From NCBI RefSeq assembly GCF_900129295.1, contig NZ_FQUU01000017.1, positions 1-64,000 on the forward strand: a stretch of DNA of 64,000 nucleotides, given 5' to 3'. This DNA is from Flavisolibacter ginsengisoli DSM 18119 (GTDB taxonomy: Bacteria; Bacteroidota; Bacteroidia; Chitinophagales; Chitinophagaceae). Position numbers and translations under genes: made by a program. Below, piece by piece: positions 53,786 through 62,449 of this stretch. The notes beneath the pieces are model-generated. The model saw only the letters and a program-made list of their open reading frames with translations. It was not told the DNA's origin and made no database searches. Numbering within the stretch: position 1 is the first letter of the stretch; each line of letters begins with the position of its first letter.

Positions 53786-53854
53786 GTTTATTGTTCGGCC
53801 TTAACAGAACTAATAAACGTAGAAACTCACTCTAAGGGATTCCTCGTTTATTAG
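53786..53854 (+). promoter_or_regulatory. metH leader with two mutually exclusive hairpins
   Basis: CTAATAAACG (53810-53819) pairs perfectly with CGTTTATTAG (53845-53854) across 25 bases. The same middle segment AATAAAC (53812-53818) also pairs with an upstream GTTTATT (53786-53792). The two pairings exclude each other, as in riboswitches and attenuators. I cannot match it to a known SAM, SAH or cobalamin motif. Regulation is inferred. Confidence 0.4.
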
Positions 53855-53926
53855 CTACTCCATACAAACTGGTAAGAATAGAACAATGTAGGACCTGCAT
53901 TTATTCTTTTGCTAAATAAATTCTTT

Positions 53927-54934
53927 ATGAAAGATATCCGTGATTTACTGAATCATCGCATTTTGATCATTGATGGTGCTATGGGCACCATGATACAGCG
54001 TTATCACCTTAAAGAAGAAGATTACAGGGGTGAACGCTTTCAAAACTGGCCAAGTGATGTAAAAGGAAACAACGACCTTTTATGCCTGACACAGCCCCAT
54101 ATCATCCGTGAGATCCATGGTCATTACCTGGAGGCCGGCGCCGATATCATTGAGACCAATACTTTCAATGCAAACAAGATATCGCTTGCTGATTATGGCA
54201 TGCAGGAACTTGCTTACGAGATCAATGTAGCTGCTGCCCGGATTGCCAAAGAAGCTACCCTGCTGGTAGGGTCTGGAGAAGAAAAATATGTGGCAGGTGC
54301 AATTGGTCCTTTGAATAAGACGCTTTCACTTTCCCCCGATGTGAACAATCCCGGGTACAGGGCGCTTACTTTTGATGAGGCTGTGGAAGCTTATTATGAA
54401 CAGGTGAAAGGCCTTGTAGATGGCGGCGTTGACCTCTTATTGATAGAAACCATCTTTGATACCTTAAATGCAAAGGCTGCCATTTTCGCCATCAAAAAGT
54501 ACTTCAGGGAGACCAATCAAAAAGAACTTCCTATTATGATCAGTGGCACTATTACTGATGCTTCAGGACGTACTTTAAGCGGACAAACATTGGAAGCTTT
54601 TTATACTTCCATACGTCATGCGCATCCATTGAGTGTGGGATTGAATTGTGCGTTGGGTGCTAAAGAGATGCGTCCTCATATTGAGGAGTTGAGCCAGATA
54701 GCTGAATGTTATACTTCTGCCTATCCGAATGCAGGCCTGCCAAATGCTATGGGTGAATATGATGAACAACCAGAGGAAACGGCTCACTTCATTGAAGACT
54801 GGGCTGAAGCCGGGTTTGTCAACATCGTTGGTGGCTGCTGTGGTACCACTCCTGATCATATCAGGCATATCGCGGAGCATGTGCGCAATATCAAACCAAG
54901 ACCCTTGCCGGTGCTTGAAAAAGATCTGGTCTAA
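53927..54934 (+). CDS. metH: MetH homocysteine-binding subunit (N-terminal part of split methionine synthase)
   Basis: A 335-residue homocysteine S-methyltransferase domain: [16 protein letters not shown] opening, [13 protein letters not shown], and the zinc ligands Cys241 ([10 protein letters not shown]) and Cys304/Cys305 ([11 protein letters not shown]). It ends where the first MetH module ends, and the remaining modules are encoded at 55434, so this is a domain-boundary split rather than a truncation. Start at ATG 53927; an in-frame TTG at 53909 is less likely. Cytoplasmic; methyl transfer to homocysteine. Confidence 0.93.
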   Translation: MKDIRDLLNHRILIIDGAMGTMIQRYHLKEEDYRGERFQNWPSDVKGNNDLLCLTQPHIIREIHGHYLEAGADIIETNTFNANKISLADYGMQELAYEINVAAARIAKEATLLVGSGEEKYVAGAIGPLNKTLSLSPDVNNPGYRALTFDEAVEAYYEQVKGLVDGGVDLLLIETIFDTLNAKAAIFAIKKYFRETNQKELPIMISGTITDASGRTLSGQTLEAFYTSIRHAHPLSVGLNCALGAKEMRPHIEELSQIAECYTSAYPNAGLPNAMGEYDEQPEETAHFIEDWAEAGFVNIVGGCCGTTPDHIRHIAEHVRNIKPRPLPVLEKDLV

Positions 54935-54944
54935 TTAAGCAGCG

Positions 54945-54979
54945 GCCGCAAAGACACAAAGTCACAAAGAAACACAAAG
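54945..54979 (-). repeat. Left inverted arm of the GxxExxY cassette
   Basis: GCCGCAAAGACACAAAG and following bases, read on the minus strand, match the right arm at 55387-55421 in 26 of 35 positions. Part of the dispersed 'ccttagcgtctttgtggc' repeat family. Confidence 0.6.
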
Positions 54980-54999
54980 AAGGAAATAAGAGATTATTA

Positions 55000-55394
55000 A
55001 TGGATAAGGCAGAGAAAATATTCATTGAAAATGTTGGAAAAGAAATAGTTGATATTGCCTATCAATTGCATACAGCACTGGGTCCGGGTTTGTTGGAAAG
55101 TGTTTATGAAAAGTGTTTTTGTTATGAACTTACAAAAAGAGAATTAAGCTTCATCTCACAAAAGAAAGTCCCGATTGTCTATGATAATTTAATCTTTGAA
55201 GAAGGATTAAGATTGGATCTGTTAGTTGAAGATTGTGTTATTGTTGAATTGAAAGCACAGGAAAATTTTCATCCTGTTTGGGAAGCTCAATTATTAAGTT
55301 ATTTGAAGCTTACCAACAACAATTGGGTTATTTAATAAATTTTAGCGTCCCACTAATTAAAGATGGCATTAAAAGAAGAATTCTCACTTTGTGA
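55000..55394 (+). pseudogene. GxxExxY-family protein gene with a frameshift
   Basis: Begins MDKAEKIFIENVGKEIVDIA with the family motif GPGLLESVYEKC (G-x-x-E-x-x-Y), FEEGLRLDLLVEDCVIVELKA (PD-(D/E)XK-like nuclease core) and LLSYLKLTNNN. At about 55322 the frame runs into TAA (55333), but the other frame continues LGYLINFSVPLIKDGIKR to a stop at 55394, exactly the usual family C-terminus. A one-base deletion in 'caacaattggg' explains it. This is either a real inactivating change or a sequence error. Function of the family is unknown; it sits between the two metH genes. Confidence 0.8.
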
Positions 55395-55421
55395 ACCTTG
55401 GTGCCTTAGCGTCTTAGTGGC
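55387..55421 (+). repeat. Right inverted arm of the GxxExxY cassette
   Basis: CTTTGTGAACCTTGGTGCCT and following bases, the inverted partner of 54945-54979. It supplies the stop codon of the restored GxxExxY frame and ends 12 bases before the second metH gene. Confidence 0.6.
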
Positions 55422-55433
55422 AAAATAAATAAA

Positions 55434-58139
55434 ATGAGTGAACAGACTATTATCAAACCTTATCTGAAACTATCAGGGCTGGAGCCTTTGACCATCAGGC
55501 CCGAATCGAATTTTATCAATGTAGGTGAGCGAACGAATGTAACGGGATCTAAAAAGTTTGCCCGGTTGGTAAGGGAAAATAAATACGAGGAAGCCCTGTC
55601 CGTAGCACGCCAACAGGTGGAAAACGGGGCACAGGTACTTGATGTGAATATGGATGATGCCTTACTGGATGGTGTAAAGGCAATGACCACTTTTCTGAAT
55701 CTTTTGCAGGCGGAGCCAGACATCGCCAAAATTCCTATCATGATCGATTCATCGAAGTTCGAGATCATTGAAGCAGGATTAAAATGTGTGCAGGGAAAAT
55801 GTATTGTGAACTCCATATCCATGAAAGAGGGCGAAGCCAAATTCATTGAGCAGGCTTTCATCTGCCAGGCCTATGGAGCCGCTGTGGTAGTAATGGCATT
55901 TGACGAACAGGGCCAGGCCGATACCCTGGAAAGAAGGATCACTATCTGTGAGAAAGCCTATAAGATACTTACAGAGCAGGTGGGTTTTGAACCACAGGAT
56001 ATCATTTTCGATCCCAACATTTTTGCTATTGCAACGGGCATTGAAGAACATAATAACTACGCTGTTGATTTCATAGAAGCCACACGCATTATCAAACAGA
56101 AAATGCCGTTGGTGAAGGTGAGTGGGGGTGTAAGTAACGTGTCTTTTTCCTTTAGGGGCAATGACCATGTACGTGAAGCCATACATGCAGTATTCCTTTA
56201 CCATGCTATCAGGGCAGGTATGGATATGGGTATTGTGAATGCGGGACAACTGGTGGTCTATGACGAGATAGAGCCACAGCTAAAGGAACTCTGTGAAGAT
56301 GTGATACTGAACCGCAGGCCAGATGCCACTGAAAGACTGGTGAACTTTGCAGAAACTGTAAAGGCCAAAGGAAAAGAAGGAGAGGCCAGGGATGAAAGCT
56401 GGCGTAATAGTTCAGTGGAGGAACGCCTGAAGCACGCGTTGGTCAATGGTATTACCGACTATATTGATGCCGATACAGAGGAGGCAAGGATAAAATATCC
56501 AAAGCCTTTGGATGTTATTGAAGGGCCGCTGATGGCAGGTATGGATGTGGTAGGTGACTTGTTTGGCAGTGGTAAGATGTTCCTGCCACAGGTAGTGAAA
56601 AGTGCCAGGGTCATGAAAAAATCAGTGGCCATATTGACACCATATATTGAAGCTGAAAAGGAGGAAAGACTTAAAGCGCATTTGGCTGCTGGCACAAAGG
56701 CAGATGAAGTGGCCGGAGCTGCTAAAGTTTTAATGGCAACAGTGAAAGGAGATGTGCACGATATAGGAAAAAACATTGTAGGGGTGGTGTTAGGTTGTAA
56801 TGGATATGAAGTGATAGACCTGGGTGTAATGGTGCCTGCTGATAAAATACTTGAAACGGCGCAAAAAGAGAATGTTGATATCATAGGCTTGAGTGGATTG
56901 ATCACTCCTTCCCTTGATGAGATGGTGCACGTGGCACGGGAGATGAAGCGGCGAAATATGAAACAGCCATTGCTGATTGGTGGGGCTACCACTTCACGTA
57001 CACATACAGCCGTAAAGATCGCACCTGAATATGATAACGGTGTAGTGTATGTGCTTGATGCTTCAAGGAGTGTAACCGTAGTAAGTAACCTGCTGAACAA
57101 AGAAGGCAAAGAGGGGTTTTTGCAACAAACAGGTACAGAATACAACGCCCTCAGGGAACAATTCCTGAATAAGCAGAAAGCCAAAGTATTGATCCCTTAT
57201 GAACAGGCAGTGGCCAGTAAGGAAACATTTGACTGGGAAAGTTATCAACCTGTAAAGCCACAGGTTGATGGAGTTAAAGTATTAAGGAATTATGACCTCG
57301 CCTCAATAGCCCGGTATATTGACTGGGGTCCTTTCTTTATTGGATGGGAAATGCCGGGAAGATTTCCTGAAGTATTGAATGATGAAAAATTTGGAAAAGA
57401 AGCTACCCGCCTGTACAATGATGCCATGAAAATGGTTGATAGGATCGTGGCAGAAAATTGGTTTATTGCTAATGGGGTAATAGGTTTCTGGCCTGCCACT
57501 TCTAATAATAGGGATAGCATCACTGTGCAAACTGACAAAGGAACTGTACAACTGGAATCTCTACGCCAGCAATCCAAAAAAGCTGCAGGTCAACCTAGTT
57601 ACTCATTAGCAGATTTTATTTCGCCAAAAGGGGATGATTATATGGGTGCTTTTGCAGTGTCCATTCATGGTGCCCGTGAACATATCGATCGGTTTGCATC
57701 GCAGCACGATGAGTATAATAAGATATTGGTACAGATACTGGCCGATCGTTTTGTAGAAGCATTTGCGGAATGCCTGCATGAGCAGGTGAGGAAAGAATAT
57801 TGGGGATATGAAAAAAATGAATCATTGACCAGTGAGCAATTAATCAAAGAACAATATAAAGGCATCAGGCCCGCGCCAGGTTATCCTGCGTGTCCTGACC
57901 ATACGGAAAAATGGAAATTGTTTGATTTGCTGAATGCCACTGAGAATGCAGGTATCACCCTTACAGAAAGCCTGGCTATGGATCCACCCGCTTCGGTTTG
58001 CGGATGGTATTTCGCTCATCCCTCAAGCCATTATTTTGGACTTGGAAAGATCGGTAGAGATCAACTTGAAGATTATGCTTCTCGCAAAGGGCTGTCTATT
58101 GAAGAAGCTGAAAGATGGCTGCGTCCTGTGTTAGAATGA
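55434..58139 (+). CDS. metH: MetH pterin/B12/activation subunit (C-terminal part of split methionine synthase)
   Basis: A 901-residue protein carrying the remaining methionine synthase modules in order: pterin-binding domain ([16 protein letters not shown], from about 26), cap, cobalamin-binding domain with DVHDIG (Asp440-x-His442-x-x-Gly445; His442 is the lower axial ligand), and the SAM-binding activation domain ending near [15 protein letters not shown]. It transfers methyl from 5-methyltetrahydrofolate through B12 to homocysteine bound by the partner encoded at 53927. No internal break seen. The 3' end overlaps the convergent hydrolase gene by nine bases. Confidence 0.95.
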   Translation: MSEQTIIKPYLKLSGLEPLTIRPESNFINVGERTNVTGSKKFARLVRENKYEEALSVARQQVENGAQVLDVNMDDALLDGVKAMTTFLNLLQAEPDIAKIPIMIDSSKFEIIEAGLKCVQGKCIVNSISMKEGEAKFIEQAFICQAYGAAVVVMAFDEQGQADTLERRITICEKAYKILTEQVGFEPQDIIFDPNIFAIATGIEEHNNYAVDFIEATRIIKQKMPLVKVSGGVSNVSFSFRGNDHVREAIHAVFLYHAIRAGMDMGIVNAGQLVVYDEIEPQLKELCEDVILNRRPDATERLVNFAETVKAKGKEGEARDESWRNSSVEERLKHALVNGITDYIDADTEEARIKYPKPLDVIEGPLMAGMDVVGDLFGSGKMFLPQVVKSARVMKKSVAILTPYIEAEKEERLKAHLAAGTKADEVAGAAKVLMATVKGDVHDIGKNIVGVVLGCNGYEVIDLGVMVPADKILETAQKENVDIIGLSGLITPSLDEMVHVAREMKRRNMKQPLLIGGATTSRTHTAVKIAPEYDNGVVYVLDASRSVTVVSNLLNKEGKEGFLQQTGTEYNALREQFLNKQKAKVLIPYEQAVASKETFDWESYQPVKPQVDGVKVLRNYDLASIARYIDWGPFFIGWEMPGRFPEVLNDEKFGKEATRLYNDAMKMVDRIVAENWFIANGVIGFWPATSNNRDSITVQTDKGTVQLESLRQQSKKAAGQPSYSLADFISPKGDDYMGAFAVSIHGAREHIDRFASQHDEYNKILVQILADRFVEAFAECLHEQVRKEYWGYEKNESLTSEQLIKEQYKGIRPAPGYPACPDHTEKWKLFDLLNATENAGITLTESLAMDPPASVCGWYFAHPSSHYFGLGKIGRDQLEDYASRKGLSIEEAERWLRPVLE

Positions 58140-59327
58140 GGAAAGTTTGTTGCCAAGGTTATAGATAAATTCATTGGCATACATACTAGGGTGATACCAA
58201 TACCTTCCTAATCTCACAATGACCACATGGCTGTTAGGATTGATGTAAATAAACTGGTTGAGTAAACCTTCTGCATTAAAGGCATCAGTACGGTAGCGAA
58301 CCTGGTAGCCTTTTGCTGTTTTGTTTACCTGGTCTGAATGAGGGGTTTGTCTTCGAAACTGATCAGCTGACAAAGAGTCCTTGAAGTAAATGCTGCTTAA
58401 TTCGCTCCACCATTGATTCTTGTAACCGCCGGCTTGCTCCATACTATCCGCATTATTCACCCTGGACACCCAGGAGGGACTCAATATCTGCTTCCCCTGC
58501 CATTGTCCTTTTTGAATAAATAGTTGTCCTAGTTTGGCAAAATCCCGGGCGGTCGCATTCAATCCTGCAAAAGCTATTTCCTGCTTGTGCCTTTTGCTAT
58601 CCACATTCCAATTGGCTTCAAATTCTGCTCCCAGTGGTTGCCAAAGGGTTTCCTGCAGGTAAGGTGCCACCTTTTTCCCTGTGGCCCTTTGTACAGCAAT
58701 GGCCAGTAATTCGGTATTGATGCTCTGGTACCTGAATTTTTTACCTGGCTCCATATCAATTTTTACTTTCAGCACATGCCTAAAAATATTAGGTCTAAAA
58801 CCCAGTTTAATCGCATCATCTTTCAGGCCATAAGAGCCTTCATTAAAATGTAAACCACTTTTCATATCCAGCAGGTGCTGCAAGGTTATCCTTTCATAAC
58901 GCTGGTCTTTTTGATAAAGCTCGGGGATATACTTTGTTATTGGGTCCTGGAGCGAGTTGATCTTTCCTTCCATTAGTGCTACAGCTACAAGTGTGGATAC
59001 AAATGATTTAGCTACTGAGAAAGAAGGAAGCTTTGATTGCTGTGTGAAGCCATTAAAATAGCGCTCATAAATGATGCTGTCATTCTTTATAACAAGGAAG
59101 GCGGCAGTGTGTGATTTGGGTAAGCTAGTGTCAAGGTATTTTTTTATATCACGGTAGCGGTTTTCAGTTGTGTCTTGTTTAAAATAATAGGGTGTAGTTG
59201 ATGGAGCTATAGAAACATAAGGCATGCGTTGAGGATCTGTCAGCTCGAACTTGCGCACCTTATAGGCCCTGATCATATAGCAGGATGAGCAGTTCAGCAA
59301 AAGAAGGAAGCACAAAATCCTCACCAT
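58131..59327 (-). CDS. Serine hydrolase (beta-lactamase/class C PBP family) lipoprotein
   Basis: A 398-residue protein with an N-terminal lipobox (NCSSC, Cys16) and a beta-lactamase-like fold: SVAK with nucleophile Ser104 and Lys107, [10 protein letters not shown] in the position of the Tyr-x-Asn motif, and a C-terminal strand region. Such proteins are esterases or D-amino-acid peptidases rather than true lactamases. Probably faces the periplasm or surface. Overlaps the end of the second metH gene. Confidence 0.85.
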   Translation of the reverse strand: MVRILCFLLLLNCSSCYMIRAYKVRKFELTDPQRMPYVSIAPSTTPYYFKQDTTENRYRDIKKYLDTSLPKSHTAAFLVIKNDSIIYERYFNGFTQQSKLPSFSVAKSFVSTLVAVALMEGKINSLQDPITKYIPELYQKDQRYERITLQHLLDMKSGLHFNEGSYGLKDDAIKLGFRPNIFRHVLKVKIDMEPGKKFRYQSINTELLAIAVQRATGKKVAPYLQETLWQPLGAEFEANWNVDSKRHKQEIAFAGLNATARDFAKLGQLFIQKGQWQGKQILSPSWVSRVNNADSMEQAGGYKNQWWSELSSIYFKDSLSADQFRRQTPHSDQVNKTAKGYQVRYRTDAFNAEGLLNQFIYINPNSHVVIVRLGRYWYHPSMYANEFIYNLGNKLSSF

Positions 59328-59362
59328 ATGCAGTGTTTAGCTGTAAGATAATGCCGGGTGCT

Positions 59363-59974
59363 TTAAATAAGGCCCCGGGCTTCCAAATCTTTTCTTAATT
59401 GTGCAGGGCTTTCAAAACGGACTGCCTGGATACCCAGGTCTTCAGCCGCCTTTACATTTCGAAGGTTATCATCAATGAATAATGTACGTTCGGGCTTCAG
59501 GTCAAACCGGTTAAGTGTTAACTGGTAAAATTCTGGAAAAGGTTTGCGCATTTTTTCATCACCACTTACTACACGTCCATCAAACCAATGCAGGAAATCA
59601 TAACGCTCCAGGGCTATTGGAAATAGTTCGCCACTCCAGTTGGTTAGTGCATATAAACGATACTTCCCCGATTGTTTCAGATCCCTGAAAATATCCACCG
59701 TTTCATGAATGGGTCCACCTAACATTTCTTCCCAGCGTCCATAGAAAGCCTCAATGTATTCCTTCCATTCGGGGTGAAGGTCTACCAATAGTTCGGTACC
59801 TTCTTTTAATGAACGCCCGCCATCCTGCTCTTCATTCCATTGAGGAGTGCATATATTTTCAAAGAAGTGTTTCTTTTTTTCTTTATCATCAAATAAGTTG
59901 TCAAATAGATAGGAGGGATTCCAATCGATGAGAACTCCACCGAGATCAAAAATGATTGCTTCTGTAGTTTGCAT
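59363..59974 (-). CDS. HAD-family phosphatase (YihX-like), copy 1
   Basis: A 203-residue HAD hydrolase with motif I IFDLGGVLIDW (nucleophile Asp10; the second Asp is replaced by Gly as in YihX-like members), motif II ALTNWSGELF, Lys near MRKPFPEF and motif IV LFIDDNLRNVKAAE. It is clearly homologous to the next upstream gene along the whole length (both share NICTPxW, YALTNW), so the two arose by tandem duplication. Sugar-phosphate phosphatase is likely, substrate unknown. Confidence 0.88.
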   Translation of the reverse strand: MQTTEAIIFDLGGVLIDWNPSYLFDNLFDDKEKKKHFFENICTPQWNEEQDGGRSLKEGTELLVDLHPEWKEYIEAFYGRWEEMLGGPIHETVDIFRDLKQSGKYRLYALTNWSGELFPIALERYDFLHWFDGRVVSGDEKMRKPFPEFYQLTLNRFDLKPERTLFIDDNLRNVKAAEDLGIQAVRFESPAQLRKDLEARGLI

Positions 59975-59984
59975 GGTTAGTGGT

Positions 59985-60605
59985 TTATAAAATACCTAAG
60001 TTTTCCAGGTCTTTTCTCAATTGTTCAGGATTGCTGAATTGTATTCCTTTGATCCCCAGTTTTTCAGCTGTGAGAATGTTTTCCTTTTTATCATCAATGA
60101 ATACAGCCTGTCCAGGAGTTATTTTGTATTTATCGAGTAAATGCAGGTAGATGTCTTCACCAGGCTTGGTTTTCTTCACAGCGCCACTCACCACTTTTCC
60201 ATCAAACAATTGTATAAAAGGAAAATCATCAAGCGTTTTGTTAAACAATTCAGCATTCCAGTTGGTTAATGCGTAGAGTTTATATCCTTTGGATTTTAAT
60301 TCACGGAGTATTTCTACAGATCCATCAATTGTCCCCATGAACATTTCCTTCCACCGGGCATAAAAAGCCCTGATGGCATGCTCCCATTCAGGGTATTCTT
60401 TTACTTTTTCTTCTGTTGCTTCCGCTGGCGGTGTGCCTGCATCCTGGGCATTATGCCATTCAGGCGTACATATATTTTCAAGGAAGAAATCCCTATCTTC
60501 TTTTTTATGAAATATCTTATCAAACAGGTAGGAAGGACTCCAATCCACCAAGACGTTGCCCAGGTCGAAGATAATAGTATCGATGTTCGATAAGGTTTGA
60601 TTCAT
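59985..60605 (-). CDS. HAD-family phosphatase (YihX-like), copy 2
   Basis: A 206-residue paralogue of copy 1: IFDLGNVLVDWSPSYLFD (Asp14), YALTNWNAELF, KKTKPGEDIY and VFIDDKKENILTAEKL. Ten bases separate the two genes, and its start overlaps the stop of the TPR gene by one base, so all three are likely one operon. Divergence between the copies is substantial, so the duplication is not recent and they may differ in substrate. Confidence 0.88.
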   Translation of the reverse strand: MNQTLSNIDTIIFDLGNVLVDWSPSYLFDKIFHKKEDRDFFLENICTPEWHNAQDAGTPPAEATEEKVKEYPEWEHAIRAFYARWKEMFMGTIDGSVEILRELKSKGYKLYALTNWNAELFNKTLDDFPFIQLFDGKVVSGAVKKTKPGEDIYLHLLDKYKITPGQAVFIDDKKENILTAEKLGIKGIQFSNPEQLRKDLENLGIL

Positions 60606-61258
60606 TAGCCGGGAATCCTTGATATGTATTTTTCAATTTGTTTGATCTGGTCAACGATCTGGGGAGTTGTAGGCTTCAGCGCCTTAGCCTTGCGGAAAAA
60701 ATCTTTTGCTGCCCGGAATTCTCTTTTATTCATCATGAGGCTGCACATCTGCAGGTACGCGGCTGCATGGTTCTCTTTATCAGGCAAACCCTTACGAAGC
60801 GCCTGGCGAATATAACTTTCAGCGCCTCTCATGTCATTCTTTTGCATGGCAAGCATACCCATTTGCAACATGCTTGCGCCTTCAGCTTCCTTCATGGGCA
60901 TGCCCAGGTCAAGACCTTTCTTCATGTTCACTTCTGCCGAGTCGAAGTCCTGCTTCATCATGGCAATATTTCCCTTTAAGGTGTAATAAACAGAGCGAAT
61001 GGGCTTATAGAGCAGGTTGGGGAATTGAATGGAATTGATCACTTTTTCAGCTTCTTCCATATTGCCGCTTTCCATATGTTCCTGTATCAATCGAAGCGGG
61101 CCAAAAAAGAAATGCCCGGCAATAAGGATTAACCCTACCAGGTATAATGGAAATACGGGCCAGAAGCCACTAATAGTAAGGTTCATGGCCAGGCCGGCCA
61201 CTATCAGCACCAATCCAATATATAAGCGATATTTAATCAGTATATTATAAAATTTCAT
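60605..61258 (-). CDS. Membrane-anchored TPR-like protein
   Basis: A 217-residue protein with two N-terminal helices (about 9-28 and 32-54) and then repeated helical hairpins (NMEEAEKVINSIQFPNLLYK, DFDSAEVNMKKGLDLGMPMK, DMRGAESYIRQALRKGL, FRAAKDFFRKAKALKPTTPQ) of tetratricopeptide type. Probably an inner-membrane scaffold. First gene of an operon with the two HAD genes; TATCTTTG 20 bases upstream serves as a -7 element. Confidence 0.75.
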   Translation of the reverse strand: MKFYNILIKYRLYIGLVLIVAGLAMNLTISGFWPVFPLYLVGLILIAGHFFFGPLRLIQEHMESGNMEEAEKVINSIQFPNLLYKPIRSVYYTLKGNIAMMKQDFDSAEVNMKKGLDLGMPMKEAEGASMLQMGMLAMQKNDMRGAESYIRQALRKGLPDKENHAAAYLQMCSLMMNKREFRAAKDFFRKAKALKPTTPQIVDQIKQIEKYISRIPG

Positions 61259-61277
61259 ATATTATTATTGAGGGCTG

Positions 61278-61285
61278 CAAAGATA
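61278..61285 (-). promoter_or_regulatory. -7 element of the TPR-HAD-HAD operon
   Basis: On the minus strand TATCTTTG matches TAnnTTTG, 19 bases before the ATG at 61258. Confidence 0.42.
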
Positions 61286-61312
61286 AGAGTAAAGCAGAAA
61301 GAGAGATGCAGC

Positions 61313-61759
61313 TTATTGCCTTGCATCATTTACTTCTATCCAGTATCCGTCAGGGTCTTTGAAATAGATCTGCAGAACCCCATCCACCCGATGGGTAACA
61401 GCTCCGGTAGTTCCTGCCCAATCTTCAAAGGGAACTCCGGCATCTTTTAGTCGTTTAATAAACTGCTCAACAGAAGGAACGGTAAAGCAGATATGGCTGT
61501 TCTTGTCATGATTTTCGGGTGTTTTAGCTCCCTGGATAAGGTGAAGGTGGGTTTTGTCCCCTATAGAGAGCCAGGTATGCTTGCCATCATGGAAAGGTTC
61601 AGGGATAGTGTCCAAACCAATGACCTGGGTATAAAAAGCGGTGCTTTTTTGAAGGTCATATATGTAATGAGCTATATGGTTGAGTGTAGGCTTTTGGGCT
61701 ATTGAGGTAGAAATGCCCAGTATAAAAAGTAAAGCAAATAGTGACAGGATCTTTTTCAT
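61313..61759 (-). CDS. Secreted VOC (glyoxalase/bleomycin-resistance) family protein
   Basis: A 148-residue VOC protein: signal peptide MKKILSLFALLFILGISTSIA-Q, then two beta-alpha-beta-beta-beta modules (LNHIAHYIYDLQKSTAFYTQVIGLDTIPEP and HICFTVPSVEQFIKRLKDAGVPFED) ending YFKDPDGYWIEVND with the usual metal-binding Glu. Exported, so acting in the periplasm. Substrate unknown. Confidence 0.83.
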   Translation of the reverse strand: MKKILSLFALLFILGISTSIAQKPTLNHIAHYIYDLQKSTAFYTQVIGLDTIPEPFHDGKHTWLSIGDKTHLHLIQGAKTPENHDKNSHICFTVPSVEQFIKRLKDAGVPFEDWAGTTGAVTHRVDGVLQIYFKDPDGYWIEVNDARQ

Positions 61760-61801
61760 AAGTCTTGTTGATTCTGTAAATTAAGTTTTTGCAATGATTG
61801 T

Positions 61802-61834
61802 TTTGATTTATAATGCCTTGAACCATTATTTTTG
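61802..61834 (+). promoter_or_regulatory. Promoter of tRNA-Arg
   Basis: TTTG (61802-61805), 21-base spacer, TATTTTTG (61827-61834): a good match to the Bacteroidota -33/-7 consensus, nine bases before the tRNA 5' end. Confidence 0.6.
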
Positions 61835-61843
61835 CGCTTCTTT

Positions 61844-61915
61844 GGCCCGGTAGTTCAATGGATAGAATAGAAGTTTCCTAAACTTTAGATACAAGTTCGA
61901 TTCTTGTCCGGGCTA
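61844..61915 (+). tRNA. tRNA-Arg(CCT)
   Basis: Acceptor stem GGCCCGG (61844-61850) pairs with CCGGGCT (61908-61914) with one G-T. Anticodon arm GAAGT-TTCCTAA-ACTTT places CCT at positions 34-36, and the T arm is ACAAG-TTCGATT-CTTGT. Discriminator A at 61915; CCA is not encoded. Reads AGG codons. Followed by a terminator at 61923. Confidence 0.93.
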
Positions 61916-61922
61916 CAAATTT

Positions 61923-61953
61923 AAAAAGTCGAACATATTATGCTCGGCTTTTT
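61923..61953 (+). terminator. Intrinsic terminator of tRNA-Arg
   Basis: AAAAAGTCGA (61923-61932) pairs with TCGGCTTTTT (61944-61953) with one G-T, loop of 11, followed by a T tract. Lies eight bases after the tRNA. Confidence 0.7.
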
Positions 61954-62116
61954 TCGTTCTTGTGCCATTGTTTATAAAAAGATTGAACCTGGTTAATCTG
62001 TTCTTAAACTTTCATGCCGACAATAATCAAAAATATAAGATCATGCTTTACTTAAGGTAGTAGAGGAGCGATTGGAAGCGAGTGATAAGTTTTACATTTA
62101 TCTTTTCATTAGGAGT

Positions 62117-62338
62117 ATGATCATCATACATGGAGTTCAAAAACTGTTAAACACTTCCAGGTTAAACCCTGCTTTATATATTAGTGGAGCATCTGAGAAT
62201 CAACAACTGCATAGTTGGTATGCAAGGTTACTAGCCACCGGAATTACAGGAAAGTTAATGGTGATGTATGTGCACCACTGAATTGACGCTGGGAGCATTG
62301 TCTAAAATAACGGGCACTATGGCCCTCATCAAATTGTA
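62117..62338 (+). pseudogene. DUF6933-like remnant with a frameshift
   Basis: From ATG 62117 the frame reads MIIIHGVQKLLNTSRLNPAL ... LHSWYARLLATGITGKLMVM, which resembles short DUF6933 proteins. It stops at 62281 after MYVHH. Another frame continues TLGALSKITGTMALIKL to a stop at about 62338, which also looks family-like, so a single indel near 62280 probably broke the gene. The complete family member is about twice as long, so the 3' part may also be lost. Assignment is from memory of the family pattern. Confidence 0.4.
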
Positions 62339-62449
62339 GGTGAATGATAGGCAAGACCTCAGACGAAATTAAAAACCCCTTCGCCGTTCCCTGTATTTTC
62401 AGTTAAATAAATACAGTAAAGAAATAATTATGATCAAAAAAGAAATGCT

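Noticed and set aside
53927-58139. metH broken by insertion or frameshift
   Set aside because: The split falls at a domain boundary, both parts have good starts and all catalytic residues, and split metH genes are known in Bacteroidota. Only the gene between them is frameshifted.
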